From Candidatus Roslinia caecavium (GTDB lineage Bacteria; Bacillota; Clostridia; Monoglobales; Monoglobaceae): 47,958 nucleotides of DNA. Each line of letters starts with the position of its first letter. Position 1 is the stretch's first letter. The stretch lies in NCBI GenBank assembly GCA_904419955.1, contig CAJFTO010000021.1, positions 1 through 47,958 on the forward strand, read 5' to 3'. Positions 25,778 through 34,699 of this stretch are shown one piece after another. Position numbers and translations under genes: made by a program. A model generated the notes under the pieces. That model saw nothing but the letters and a program-made list of their open reading frames with translations. It was not told where the DNA came from and made no database searches.

Positions 25778-28051
25778 ATGGAGAAAATAAGAGCATACGA
25801 GCTATCCAAGGCTTTTGGGATACCGAGCAAAGAGATAGTGAAGGTATTGCATGATTATGGTGTTTCCAGCAAAAATCACATGAGCGCCTTAACCGAAGAA
25901 GAATTGAACGTAATATTTGAGTACTACACGCAGAAAAATCAGGTAAAGGACTTCTCTATATTCGAGCCGAAGCCGAAAGAGGAACCGAAGCCGGAGCCGT
26001 CTAAGGACAAGGCGAACGATCCCGATAAGGACGGCGGCGAATTCTCCTACAAAGAAGAAGCCGCTCCATCCATGGAGATGGGCAGAAAGACTCGTACCGT
26101 AGACACAAGAGTCAACACCGTCGATCTCGATCGGCTCGACGACTCAAAAATCGAGGAACTTATCCCGGAACACGTAAGACAGGGCGAGAAAAAGCAAAAG
26201 ATAAACCAGAAAAAGCGTCAAAAAGGTCAAGGCTCTAAGCAAAAGCGCAAGCCTGATCATACTCTTGAGAAAAAGAGCAAGAAGGCGAAAGAGGAAAAAC
26301 CTCTTCACGTACTTATTCCAAGCGAAATCACCGTCGGCGAACTGGCTGAAAGAATGAAGAAACCGGCCGCTGAAATAATAAAGAAGCTGATGCTTTTAGG
26401 AATAATGGCTTCCGTGAACGAGAACCTCGACTTTGACACCGCCTCGCTCATAGTAGAGGATATGGGCGGCACGGTCGAGAAGGAGATAATCCTAACCGAG
26501 GAAGAAAAACTCTTTAACGACGTCGAGGACGATCCCGCGTCGCTCGTACCGCGTTCGCCGGTCGTCGTAGTAATGGGCCACGTCGATCACGGCAAGACCT
26601 CCCTGCTCGACACCATAAGAAACACGAACGTGACAAGCGGCGAGTTTGGCGGTATCACTCAGCATATAGGAGCTCACCGCGTAAGAGTCGGCGACAAGAA
26701 GATAACCTTCCTTGACACCCCGGGTCACGAAGCGTTTACAGCTATGCGCGCCCGCGGCGCTCTTGTTACGGACATCGCGATACTGGTAGTGGCGGCCGAC
26801 GACGGTATAATGCCGCAGACGGTCGAGGCTATCAACCACGCAAAGGCCGCAAACCTCTCGATCATCGTCGCGATCAACAAGATAGACAAGGAAGGCGCGA
26901 ATCCCGACAGGGTTAAGCAGGAGCTTACCGAATACGGACTCGTTCCGGAGGACTGGGGCGGCGACACCATATGCGTAGAGGTGTCGGCTAAGAAGAATAT
27001 AAATATAGATAAACTTTTAGACATGGTTCTGCTCGTAGCGGAGATGAAGGAACTTAAGGCGAACCCGAACCGTCCGGCAAAAGGCACGGTCATAGAGGCT
27101 CAGCTCGACAAGAACAGAGGTCCGGTAGCTACCGTGCTCGTTCAAAACGGCACTCTTAAAGTCGGCGATATAGTCATAGCGGGCATGAGCGAGGGCAGAG
27201 TCCGCGCGATGAACAACGACAAAGGCAAGCAGGTCAAGAAGGCCGGTCCGTCTATCCCGGTCGAGATCCTCGGCCTTTCGGACGTTCCGGAGGGCGGAGA
27301 TCTGTTCTATGTGGTAGACGACGAGCGCAAGGCCCGCGAGGTCGTAGAGAACAGAAAGTTCCAGGCTAAGCAGGAACGCCTGAAGGCGACGACGGCCGTC
27401 TCTCTCGACAACCTGTTCGAGCAGATAGAGGCCGGCAAGATGAAAGATCTCAACATCATAGTCAAGGCGGACGTAAACGGCAGCGTCGAGGCCGTCAAGC
27501 AGTCGCTCGAGAGAATAGCCAACGACGAAGTTCAGGTAAAGGTCATCCACGGCGCGGTCGGCGCGATCAACGAATCCGACGTGCTTCTCGCAAGCGCGTC
27601 CAACGCGATAATAGTAGGCTTTAACGTAAGACCTACGCCCGGCGCCGTAGACGCGGCCGCGGCAGCGGACGTAGACATGCGTATGTACAGAGTAATCTAC
27701 GACGCTATCGAAGATATTGAAAAGGCTATAAAGGGTATGCTTGCTCCGACGTTCAGAGAGGAGATCACCGGACACGTGGAGATAAGAACGACCTTTAAGG
27801 TATCCGGAGTCGGAACCATAGGCGGCGGCTACGTGCTGGACGGCAAGATCATGCGCAACAGCCTGATCCGCGTAGTCCGCGACGGAATAGTTATCCACGA
27901 GGGCGTCTTAGCTTCGCTCAAGAGGTTTAAAGACGACGTCAAGGAAGTCAGCGCCGGCTACGAGTGCGGACTCAGCATAGAAAACTACAACGATATAAAA
28001 GACGGCGACGTTTTAGAGGTTTATATAATGCAGCAGGTAGAGCCTGAATAA
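25778..28051 (+). CDS. infB: Translation initiation factor IF-2
   Basis: The protein has 757 residues. It is the GTPase that brings initiator tRNA to the ribosome. An N-terminal IF2-N helix ([15 protein letters not shown]), a Lys/Glu-rich linker, a second IF2-N motif, then the G domain with [12 protein letters not shown] (G1), DTPGHEAF (G3) and NKID (G4), and the C-terminal beta-barrels. ATG 25778 has AAGGAAGG 7 nt upstream; ATG 25775 and TTG 25745 are in-frame alternatives of lower merit. Seventh-gene spacing to rbfA is 76 bp. Confidence 0.97.
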   Translation: MEKIRAYELSKAFGIPSKEIVKVLHDYGVSSKNHMSALTEEELNVIFEYYTQKNQVKDFSIFEPKPKEEPKPEPSKDKANDPDKDGGEFSYKEEAAPSMEMGRKTRTVDTRVNTVDLDRLDDSKIEELIPEHVRQGEKKQKINQKKRQKGQGSKQKRKPDHTLEKKSKKAKEEKPLHVLIPSEITVGELAERMKKPAAEIIKKLMLLGIMASVNENLDFDTASLIVEDMGGTVEKEIILTEEEKLFNDVEDDPASLVPRSPVVVVMGHVDHGKTSLLDTIRNTNVTSGEFGGITQHIGAHRVRVGDKKITFLDTPGHEAFTAMRARGALVTDIAILVVAADDGIMPQTVEAINHAKAANLSIIVAINKIDKEGANPDRVKQELTEYGLVPEDWGGDTICVEVSAKKNINIDKLLDMVLLVAEMKELKANPNRPAKGTVIEAQLDKNRGPVATVLVQNGTLKVGDIVIAGMSEGRVRAMNNDKGKQVKKAGPSIPVEILGLSDVPEGGDLFYVVDDERKAREVVENRKFQAKQERLKATTAVSLDNLFEQIEAGKMKDLNIIVKADVNGSVEAVKQSLERIANDEVQVKVIHGAVGAINESDVLLASASNAIIVGFNVRPTPGAVDAAAAADVDMRMYRVIYDAIEDIEKAIKGMLAPTFREEITGHVEIRTTFKVSGVGTIGGGYVLDGKIMRNSLIRVVRDGIVIHEGVLASLKRFKDDVKEVSAGYECGLSIENYNDIKDGDVLEVYIMQQVEPE

Positions 28052-28127
28052 AACCTCGCGCAGCGTCTAAACTAAATACCGGAGCCGATCGCGGTTCCGG
28101 ATCTAAGCGTCAAAAGGAGGTGGACGT

Positions 28128-28466
28128 ATGGCCGGTTACAACAGAATGGATCGAGTATCCGAAGAGGTCAAGAGAGAACTGGCGGCGATTATACGGGAGC
28201 TTAAAGATCCGAGGCTTAGCGGTATGGTATCGGTAATATCCGTAAAGGTCACCAAAGATCTTAAGTACGCTAAGGCCGGCATAAGCGTTCTCGGCGACGA
28301 GAAAAAGAAAAAGGACGCGCTAAGCGCTCTTAAAAGCGCATCCGGTCATATCCGAAAGGAGATCGGACGCAGGCTGAATCTGAGAAATACTCCTGAATTC
28401 AGTTTTGTGGAGGACGACAGCATAGAATACGGAGCTCATATAAACGAACTTCTAAAAAAGCTCTGA
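28128..28466 (+). CDS. rbfA: Ribosome-binding factor A
   Basis: The protein has 112 residues. A single KH-like domain is shown by RVSEEVKRELAAIIRELKDPR, then VSVIRSVKV-type segment VISVKVTKDLKYAKAG and LRNTPEFSFVEDDSIEYG. It binds 16S rRNA during 30S maturation. ATG 28128 follows AAAGGAGGTGG. Standard place after infB. Confidence 0.96.
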   Translation: MAGYNRMDRVSEEVKRELAAIIRELKDPRLSGMVSVISVKVTKDLKYAKAGISVLGDEKKKKDALSALKSASGHIRKEIGRRLNLRNTPEFSFVEDDSIEYGAHINELLKKL

Positions 28467-28523
28467 GACAGAAAAACGGAAATATCCACAAAATTATCCA
28501 AAGCAAAAGGAGGCGCATAAGCA

Positions 28524-29510
28524 TTGGAAAAAGGGTTTGAAAAAATCATACCGGCTTTGAGAAACGCGAAGAACGTCGGGATATTTACTCACGAACACCC
28601 CGACGGCGACGCGGTCGGAAGCGCGTATTCGTTAAAGCTCGCGCTTAATTCTATCGGCAAAAACGCAGAGGTTTTCCTAAACGATCCGCCCGACCGCGAA
28701 GTTGGAAAAGCGGCGCATACGGGCGATAAATCGGATCTGAAAATAGACGACTGCGATCTATTGGCCGCGCTCGATTCCGCCGACTCTCATCGTCTCGGCA
28801 GATATGAAGAAACGTTTTTAAAGCATAACAACACCATAGCTATAGACCACCATATAACCCATAAACCCTACGCCTCTTTTGCGTCGGCCGTAATGGACGT
28901 CAGCTCCACGTGCGAGATGATGTATAGGCTCTACGCGGAGATGGGTATAGAGATCGATAAGGATATCGCAAGAGACCTGTATATAGGGCTTTTGACCGAT
29001 ACCGGCAGTTTTAAATACGAGTGCGCGACAAGCGACACTCTGCGCATAGCTGCGGCGCTTCTGGATACCGGCATAGATTTTTCGGGAATAGCCAGAGCTT
29101 TATTTAACACAAAAACCAGGGAATACTACAAGCTCATGGAAACGGCGCTCGGCAAGCTCGAATATTACCTCGACGGTAAGGTAGCGGCCTTATATATCTC
29201 TAAGGCCGACTTTGAAAACTGCGGCCTCGACGAGACCGGAGCTATGGGCATAGTTACTATCCCCAACAGCGTCGAGGGAGTGGAGGTCGGCGCGTATATC
29301 CGCCAAAGAGGCGAAAACAACTACAAGGTCAGCCTCCGCTCCAACGAATACGTAAACGTCGCCAAGATCGCCGAAAGCTTTGGCGGCGGCGGTCATATCA
29401 GGGCGGCCGGATATTCAAAGATATTCGACTCTCCGCCCGGGAACTGCGACCAAGCTTACCGGGAGATCATGAGCGAACTTACGGCTGAAATAAAAAAGTA
29501 TCTTAACTAA
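28524..29510 (+). CDS. nrnA: DHH-family bifunctional oligoribonuclease/PAP phosphatase (NrnA type)
   Basis: The protein has 328 residues. DHH motifs are intact: HEHPDGDAVGSAYSL, AIDHHITHK (DHH), LLTDTGSFKYE, and the DHHA1 motif FGGGGHIRAAG. It degrades nanoRNA and dephosphorylates pAp, recycling RNA turnover products. TTG 28524 is preceded by AAAGGAGG with 10-nt spacing; no nearby ATG fits. Common operon neighbour of rbfA and truB in Bacillota. Confidence 0.94.
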   Translation: MEKGFEKIIPALRNAKNVGIFTHEHPDGDAVGSAYSLKLALNSIGKNAEVFLNDPPDREVGKAAHTGDKSDLKIDDCDLLAALDSADSHRLGRYEETFLKHNNTIAIDHHITHKPYASFASAVMDVSSTCEMMYRLYAEMGIEIDKDIARDLYIGLLTDTGSFKYECATSDTLRIAAALLDTGIDFSGIARALFNTKTREYYKLMETALGKLEYYLDGKVAALYISKADFENCGLDETGAMGIVTIPNSVEGVEVGAYIRQRGENNYKVSLRSNEYVNVAKIAESFGGGGHIRAAGYSKIFDSPPGNCDQAYREIMSELTAEIKKYLN

Positions 29511-29579
29511 ACAGATAGGCGATACCCGCCGTATTTGCGGCGGAAAGCCCGTCTTATAAAAAACAAAGGGGGTTGCGAC

Positions 29580-30524
29580 ATGAACGATACAGACAAACAA
29601 AACCTGAACTCGCCGCCCGCAATAAACGGAATAATCAATATCAACAAGCCGGCGGGAATGACTTCTCACGACGTAGTATACAGGCTGAGAAAGCTGTTCG
29701 GTATCAAAAAGATCGGACACACGGGAACGCTCGACCCGGACGCGACCGGCGTTTTGCCGATGTGCATAGGCAAGGCGACAAGGACTTCGGATATGCTGAC
29801 CGCGACCGATAAAAGATATACCGCAGAGGTTACCCTCGGCGCGGCGACGGACACTCAGGACTCGTCTGGAAAAGTTATAAAATCCGCGGACGTCAAAGAT
29901 TTCGGCATAACCGAAGCTAAGATCATGGATACGCTAAACGAGTTCGTTGGCGAGATCAGTCAAACGCCTCCTATGTATTCGGCGATCAAAATAAACGGCA
30001 AAAAGCTCTACGAGCTCGCCAGAGAGGGCAAGGAAATCGAGAGAAAGCCGCGAATAGTTACCGTATACAGCATCGAACCGCTTGGTTTCGATCTTGAAAA
30101 CAACAAGTTTACGATAGACGTGTCCTGCTCAAAGGGAACCTATATACGCACGCTGTGCAACGACATAGGCGAAAAGCTCGGCTGCTTCGCGCACATGTCT
30201 TCGCTGAAACGCACGGCGAGCGGAAGGTTCGTAATAGACGACTCCTATACGCTCGAAGACGTAGAGCGAATGTACGCGGCCGGAGATAAATCGTTTTTGG
30301 TCAGTCTCGACGAGATATTCGACGATTTCGAAAAAATAATAGTTTCGGAAAGCAAGGCCAGAGCGATATGCAACGGCAAGCTCGTAACTACGAGCGGTAT
30401 AGAGGAAGGTCATATCTATAAGGTTTTCAGCGAGAGCGGAGACTTTTTGACTATATCCGAGGTCAGAAACGGAAAGCTGAAAATCCTCAAGACCTTCTTC
30501 CAGCAGAAGCTGAACGGAAAATAA
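29580..30524 (+). CDS. truB: tRNA pseudouridine(55) synthase TruB
   Basis: The protein has 314 residues. It makes pseudouridine 55 in the tRNA T-loop. GIININKPAGMTSHDVV and the catalytic HTGTLDPDATGVLP (the Asp) are present, as is CSKGTYIRTLCND; the last 80 residues form a PUA-like domain. ATG 29580 follows AAAGGGGG; the frame extends to TTG 29535 without a ribosome binding site. Confidence 0.97.
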   Translation: MNDTDKQNLNSPPAINGIININKPAGMTSHDVVYRLRKLFGIKKIGHTGTLDPDATGVLPMCIGKATRTSDMLTATDKRYTAEVTLGAATDTQDSSGKVIKSADVKDFGITEAKIMDTLNEFVGEISQTPPMYSAIKINGKKLYELAREGKEIERKPRIVTVYSIEPLGFDLENNKFTIDVSCSKGTYIRTLCNDIGEKLGCFAHMSSLKRTASGRFVIDDSYTLEDVERMYAAGDKSFLVSLDEIFDDFEKIIVSESKARAICNGKLVTTSGIEEGHIYKVFSESGDFLTISEVRNGKLKILKTFFQQKLNGK

Positions 30525-30641
30525 CGGCGCGGCTCGCGCATAAAAAAACGCCGAGCGCAAGGCGCAAAGCCGAAATAATTTATATTATTCAGCCGCCTGC
30601 GCGCCTAAAATTTATGAGATCAACAGAAGGGTGGATTTAAG

Positions 30642-31589
30642 TTGAATTATTATGCAAGAGATCCGTTATTTGACCGTAACGATCTGGAAAACCTCAAACT
30701 AAAGGACAGCGCGGTCGCTTTAGGCGTATTCGACGCTATGCATTTAGGTCATCAAGAGATAATAAAATATACGGTCAAATACGCAAAAGAACACAATTTA
30801 AACTCCGTGGTATATATGTTCAGAAATCTGCCCAAAGGCGTGCTTACGGGAAAGGACATAAAAAACGTCAATCTCTTTAAAAAGCGGCTTAAACTTATAC
30901 AACAGCTCGGCGTGGATACCGTCGTAGCCGAACGGTTCAACACCGAATATATGAAGATCGGATACAAGGAATTTATAGACAATATTCTGATAGAAAAGCT
31001 GGACGCAAAATTCGTATGCGCGGGATTTAACTACCACTTCGGCTACAAGGGCGAGGGAAACACCGAAAACCTTACGCAAATTTGCGGCGAACACGGCATA
31101 GTAGTACATATCGCCGAATGTAAGTCGCTCGACAAGCCAGTCTCCAGCACTCTTATCAGAAAGCTGATCGCAGACGGCGAGATGGAGGAAGCCGCAAAAT
31201 ATCTCGGCAGATACTTCTCGGTCACAAGACGGGTCGAGAAAGGGGACCGGCTCGGACATCAGCTCGGTTTTCCGACTGCTAACATAAATCTTCCCGATTT
31301 TCATGTGGTTCCAAAATTCGGCGTCTATATCTCAAGGGCCAGGGTCGGCGACAAGTGGTATCCCTCTATAACCAACGTCGGCGGAAAACCCACCGTGAGC
31401 GAAAAAGAGCCTTGTATAGAGACGCATCTGCTCAATTTCAGCGGCGATCTCTACGGCAAGGAGATAGAGATCGAATTCCATAAATATCTGCGCGGGATAT
31501 CCAGGTTCGAGAGCGTAGACGCGCTCAAAGCCCGGCTCGAGAAAGATAAGAAACTCGCCGCGGATTACTTTAAAGATAAAAAACTCTAA
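30642..31589 (+). CDS. ribF: Bifunctional riboflavin kinase/FAD synthetase
   Basis: The protein has 315 residues. The N-terminal FAD synthetase shows GVFDAMHLGHQEII (nucleotidyltransferase HxGH), NYHFGYKGEGN and STLIRKLI; the C-terminal riboflavin kinase shows GDRLGHQLGFPTANI and NVGGKPTV. It makes FMN and FAD. TTG 30642 has GAAGGGTGG 8 nt upstream. The 117-bp gap after truB has nested inverted repeats (GGCGCA at 30561 with TGCGCGCC ending at 30605), but no FMN riboswitch is seen. rpsO and pnp, which often follow, are absent; the operon stops here. Confidence 0.95.
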   Translation: MNYYARDPLFDRNDLENLKLKDSAVALGVFDAMHLGHQEIIKYTVKYAKEHNLNSVVYMFRNLPKGVLTGKDIKNVNLFKKRLKLIQQLGVDTVVAERFNTEYMKIGYKEFIDNILIEKLDAKFVCAGFNYHFGYKGEGNTENLTQICGEHGIVVHIAECKSLDKPVSSTLIRKLIADGEMEEAAKYLGRYFSVTRRVEKGDRLGHQLGFPTANINLPDFHVVPKFGVYISRARVGDKWYPSITNVGGKPTVSEKEPCIETHLLNFSGDLYGKEIEIEFHKYLRGISRFESVDALKARLEKDKKLAADYFKDKKL

Positions 31590-31630
31590 GCTTACAAAAC
31601 TTTCAATATAACAAAATCGTTAACCTAAAA

Positions 31631-31667
31631 ATCCCGAAGCGTTCTTCCGCGCTTCGGGATATATTTT
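31631..31667. terminator. Bidirectional terminator between ribF and the histidine kinase
   Basis: An 11-bp perfect stem, ATCCCGAAGCG/CGCTTCGGGAT, is followed on the plus strand by ATATTTTTTT and on the minus strand by TTTTTAGG. It ends both convergent units. Confidence 0.95.
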
Positions 31668-31723
31668 TTTCGCATTTATAACTCCGCAAAACGCGTACGA
31701 CCTTATTTTATATATAGATATTC

Positions 31724-33109
31724 CTATTTATAGACCGGAAGTTTTACCGTAAACTCCACATACTCGCCGCTTTTGCTGTATACCTTTATATCCCCCTTAT
31801 GCTCTTCGACGATCGATTTTGCTATCGCCAGTCCGAGACCGTGTCCGCCGCTTCTTCGCGCCCTTGATTTATCGGTCCGGTAAAACCTGTCGAACAGCCG
31901 CTTAATATCCTCGTCCTTTATTCCCTCGCTGCTGTTTTTCACCTTTAAGAAAGCGTGTTTCTCGTTCCTCGACAGCTCTACGCGGACGATCCGTCTTGAA
32001 TCGACGTATTTAACGGCGTTATCCAGCAAGATCACGACAAGCTGTTTTATTTTTGACGGGTCGCCCTTGATATTTATCCCCTGCGCGATCTGATCCGAAT
32101 ATGCGATATTGTTCTCAAACATCACGGCTTCCATGGTAAGCAGGACGTTCTCCACCGTCTCCGAATACGAGAAAACTATCGGCGTAGTCTGCCTCCCGTC
32201 CATATCGTTATCGGCTCTTGCGAGATACAACAGGTCGTTTGTGAGCTTAGACATCCGCTCGGCCTCGTTCTTTATATAAATAAGCCATTTTTTCTCATCC
32301 TGTATAAGGCTGTCGGGGTGAGACAGAAGCACGTCTATATTGGTATTTATCGTGGTCAGCGGCGTTCTCAGCTCGTGCGAGGCGTCGGCTATAAACTGAG
32401 TCTGCTTATTCCACGACTCCTCGATAGGTCTGACCACGCGACCCGCAAAATACCTGCTTATCAAAAAAATCAACACCAAAGCCAGCAGCGCGACAATTAT
32501 AAACGACACCGCCAATCTCGTAAGCATAGCGGTTTGAAGGCTTATGTCGACCGCGGATATCCTATATCCCGAATCCCTCTGAGGGATTATTTTATACATC
32601 CACACCGCGTCTCCGGTGTTCAGCTTTCCGGTCTTGCCGATCTCATTTCCTTCGCCTGCGTCCTCGTATCTCTCCGCCGCCGCAGTTACTATACTGTTAT
32701 AAAAATCGTCGCCGTAGTCGTACGACGACCGAACGTTAAGTATATTTTTATCGGTATCTATAAATATGGTTATGCCCTCGTTAAGCCTTGGAGGCTCGTT
32801 GTTAAAATTCCCGTATCCAGACTCCGAAGCTCCGGCTTCCGTATCCGCCGCGTTCTGTTCTTCGCCGGTTGTCGGGGCGTCTTCGCGCGGCCTAAAAGCG
32901 CCCGCTCCGCCGTTTTCCGGACGGCGGTTGCCTCCAAACTCAAACGGCGCGTTAAAGATCTCGAACAGCGTTCGATCCAGGAGCTGTTCGATAGAGCTAT
33001 ACGTATTATTATACGTTATTATATAAACGGCTCCAAACGCCGAAAACAACAAAACCGTTATCATAAGCATATTGATCAGCAGAAATTTCGATTTTAGTTT
33101 CTTAAACAT
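31724..33109 (-). CDS. Sensor histidine kinase (HisKA type)
   Basis: The protein has 461 residues. Two transmembrane helices (about 9-32 and 199-220) enclose an extracellular domain of about 165 residues with a Gly/Asn/Pro-rich part. His245 in FIADASHELRTPLTT is the phosphorylated residue; no full HAMP domain is evident. The ATPase domain has the N box LLDNAVKYV and G2 box GGHGLGLAIAKSIV. It pairs with the response regulator 240 bp upstream on the same strand. Its ribosome binding site, AGGAGAAG before ATG 33109, is complementary over 8 nt (GGAGAAGA) to a CU-rich loop in the candidate RNA at 34368-34638. The 240-bp gap shows no clear promoter. Confidence 0.93.
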   Translation of the reverse strand: MFKKLKSKFLLINMLMITVLLFSAFGAVYIITYNNTYSSIEQLLDRTLFEIFNAPFEFGGNRRPENGGAGAFRPREDAPTTGEEQNAADTEAGASESGYGNFNNEPPRLNEGITIFIDTDKNILNVRSSYDYGDDFYNSIVTAAAERYEDAGEGNEIGKTGKLNTGDAVWMYKIIPQRDSGYRISAVDISLQTAMLTRLAVSFIIVALLALVLIFLISRYFAGRVVRPIEESWNKQTQFIADASHELRTPLTTINTNIDVLLSHPDSLIQDEKKWLIYIKNEAERMSKLTNDLLYLARADNDMDGRQTTPIVFSYSETVENVLLTMEAVMFENNIAYSDQIAQGINIKGDPSKIKQLVVILLDNAVKYVDSRRIVRVELSRNEKHAFLKVKNSSEGIKDEDIKRLFDRFYRTDKSRARRSGGHGLGLAIAKSIVEEHKGDIKVYSKSGEYVEFTVKLPVYK

Positions 33110-33349
33110 ATACTTCTTCTCCTAATTCTATCCCCGTTTCAACGAACGGCTTTGATCCGTATATCCGCCGCGCTATTATTTTGAGCCAAAAACCCGCCGC
33201 AGTCAATATTAAATACGCCCGCCGTGAAGCCCAAAAAGTCTGTACGACAATCTTATTACATTACTTTTAACGGAAGCGCCGCATACGGATCATCCGGCCG
33301 GAGCGTCTGTTACTCTGTTTCACGCGTTATCCTCGCGCGCATATTAGTA

Positions 33350-34024
33350 TCACGAATACGATAGGTTATACCCTATCCCGCGCACGGTGTTTATAGCGAC
33401 CTTAGAGCCGACGTATTTCAGCTTTTTACGAATAAACGAAACATACACCTCCACATGGTTCGCCTCCGCGTCCGAGTCGTAGCCCCAAAGCTTTTCGATT
33501 ATCCGCTCCTTTACCGACACAATCTCTCCGTTGTTCATTAAAAACTCAAGCAGTTCCGACTCCTTAAGCGTCAGCGTTATCTCCTTAGAGCCGCAGGTCA
33601 GCGACAACTTTGAAACGTCCAGCGTAATGTCTCCGTACTTAAGGCAGTTATCGGCGCTTACGGCGCCTCTGCGGCGCGATATAGCGCGTATCCGCGCGAG
33701 CAGCTCTTCGGTATTGAACGGCTTAGCCAAATAATCGTCGGCGCCGCTGTCAAGGCCTATGACCTTGTCTCTCACCTCTCCCTTCGCAGTCAGCAAAAGC
33801 ACGGGGGTATCTATCCCCTCGCGTCTAAGCCTTTTTACTATGCTTATCCCGTCCATTTTAGGAAGCATTATATCCAGGACGATTACGTCGTATATGTTGC
33901 TGAGCGCATAATCCAGCCCCGCCTCGCCGTCGTATACGCTGTCGACCGTGTAATTGTGTTTTTTAAGGATATGCGTCAGCGCTTCGGCAAGATGCGCCTC
34001 GTCCTCGACAATAAGTATTCTCAT
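33350..34024 (-). CDS. OmpR/PhoB-family response regulator
   Basis: The protein has 224 residues. The receiver domain has acidic pocket EDE at 8-10, phosphorylated Asp51 (IVLDIMLPKMDG), the LLTAKG Thr and the switch Lys in LAKPF. The C-terminal winged helix has LTLKESELLEFLMNN and ends with VRGIGYNL, typical of OmpR. ATG 34024 is preceded by GGAGGAGAAA; the frame runs on to 34129 without a ribosome binding site. Its promoter has a direct-repeat operator matching that of the divergent unit at 34329, so autoregulation is likely. Confidence 0.95.
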   Translation of the reverse strand: MRILIVEDEAHLAEALTHILKKHNYTVDSVYDGEAGLDYALSNIYDVIVLDIMLPKMDGISIVKRLRREGIDTPVLLLTAKGEVRDKVIGLDSGADDYLAKPFNTEELLARIRAISRRRGAVSADNCLKYGDITLDVSKLSLTCGSKEITLTLKESELLEFLMNNGEIVSVKERIIEKLWGYDSDAEANHVEVYVSFIRKKLKYVGSKVAINTVRGIGYNLSYS

Positions 34025-34163
34025 TTTCTCCTCCGCTTTCTTACGGCAAGACTTTGCCATGTCCGGCTTCTTGCTCCGATGATTATAGTATAAATCGCCT
34101 CTCGGGCGAGTTTTTTTAATTTTTTTCAAAAAAGACTTGCCTTTAATCTAATTTTATTATATA

Positions 34164-34196
34164 ATTATATCATAATAATCTTAAATTGTCCTTAAT
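34164..34196 (-). promoter_or_regulatory. Response-regulator promoter with direct-repeat operator
   Basis: Read on the minus strand: ATTAAGG, 4 bp, TTTAAGA, 9 bp, TATAAT. No good -35 hexamer is present, as in promoters activated by OmpR-type regulators bound at direct repeats 11 bp apart. The heptamer spacing and the distance to the -10 equal those at 34329-34361. Transcription would give a 5' leader of about 130 nt for the regulator gene. Confidence 0.7.
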
Positions 34197-34328
34197 TTAT
34201 TCAATAATACCGCAGAAGTAAAAATAATAGTATTCAATGCCGCAAAGGCGGCAGGACGTAATATAAAGAGATTCGATTATAGCTCAGCGGAAAACGCACG
34301 ATAAAAATTTTAAATAATATATTGGATT

Positions 34329-34361
34329 TTTAAGGTTCATTTAAGGAAACAGCTCTATAAT
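34329..34361 (+). promoter_or_regulatory. Divergent promoter with TTTAAGG direct-repeat operator
   Basis: Read on the plus strand: TTTAAGG (34329-34335), 4 bp, TTTAAGG (34340-34346), 9 bp, TATAAT (34356-34361). The perfect heptamer pair takes the place of a -35 box. It faces away from the two-component genes and towards the ORF-free region 34368-34638. Confidence 0.72.
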
Positions 34362-34367
34362 GAGGTT

Positions 34368-34638
34368 GTCGGTGTAAGAAATCATAGTATAAATTATATC
34401 GAATTCCCACTAAAACGGCTTTAGGGTAATGATTATCCCGCTGAGTTTCGATATATCTACGCTATGGGATAATCGTTACTGCTGAAGCTGATAAATAACC
34501 CGACAATGATATCCATATTAATACTTAAATATTGTGCAAAATACGTACGCGCGCCTATTTCATAGGCGACCCTCTTCTCCATTTATATATGGATATCAAA
34601 TTAATTTGTTAATTGCTTAATCAAGCAATTAAGTTTTT
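34368..34638 (+). ncRNA. Candidate response-regulator-controlled structured small RNA
   Basis: No long open frame exists. Stem 1 pairs 34426-34439 with 34466-34479 (14 bp, one G-U). Stem 2 pairs TGATATCCATAT (34507-34518) with ATATGGATATCA (34587-34598), perfect over 12 bp, and encloses hairpin CGCCTAT-TTC-ATAGGCG (34552-34568). The loop on the 3' side of that hairpin is ACCCTCTTCTCC (34569-34580), an anti-Shine-Dalgarno-like CU-rich stretch. The end is a 10-bp AT-rich hairpin with five T. The promoter carries the operator described above. An 18-codon frame (34429-34485) with a weak start overlaps stem 1, so a small peptide or dual function cannot be excluded. Boundaries are inferred. Confidence 0.55.
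34609..34638 (+). terminator. Terminator-like hairpin of the candidate small RNA
   Basis: TTAATTGCTT and AAGCAATTAA form a perfect 10-bp stem with loop AATC, followed by G and TTTTT. The stem is AT-rich, so efficiency may be moderate. Confidence 0.6.
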
Positions 34639-34654
34639 CATATAATCCATTCAC

Positions 34655-34687
34655 CAAAAGGGCGGTCCGGTTTTCTCCGGCCGCCCT
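34655..34687 (-). terminator. Terminator of the alpha-mannosidase gene
   Basis: AGGGCGG and CCGCCCT with an inner CCGG/CCGG pairing form a strong stem, followed on the minus strand by TTTTGG. It lies 13 bp past the stop codon. Confidence 0.8.
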
Positions 34688-34699
34688 ACTATTTTATGT

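Noticed and set aside
30525..30641. FMN riboswitch before ribF
   Set aside because: The gap has nested inverted repeats but lacks the conserved FMN aptamer blocks, and ribF lies inside a long operon.
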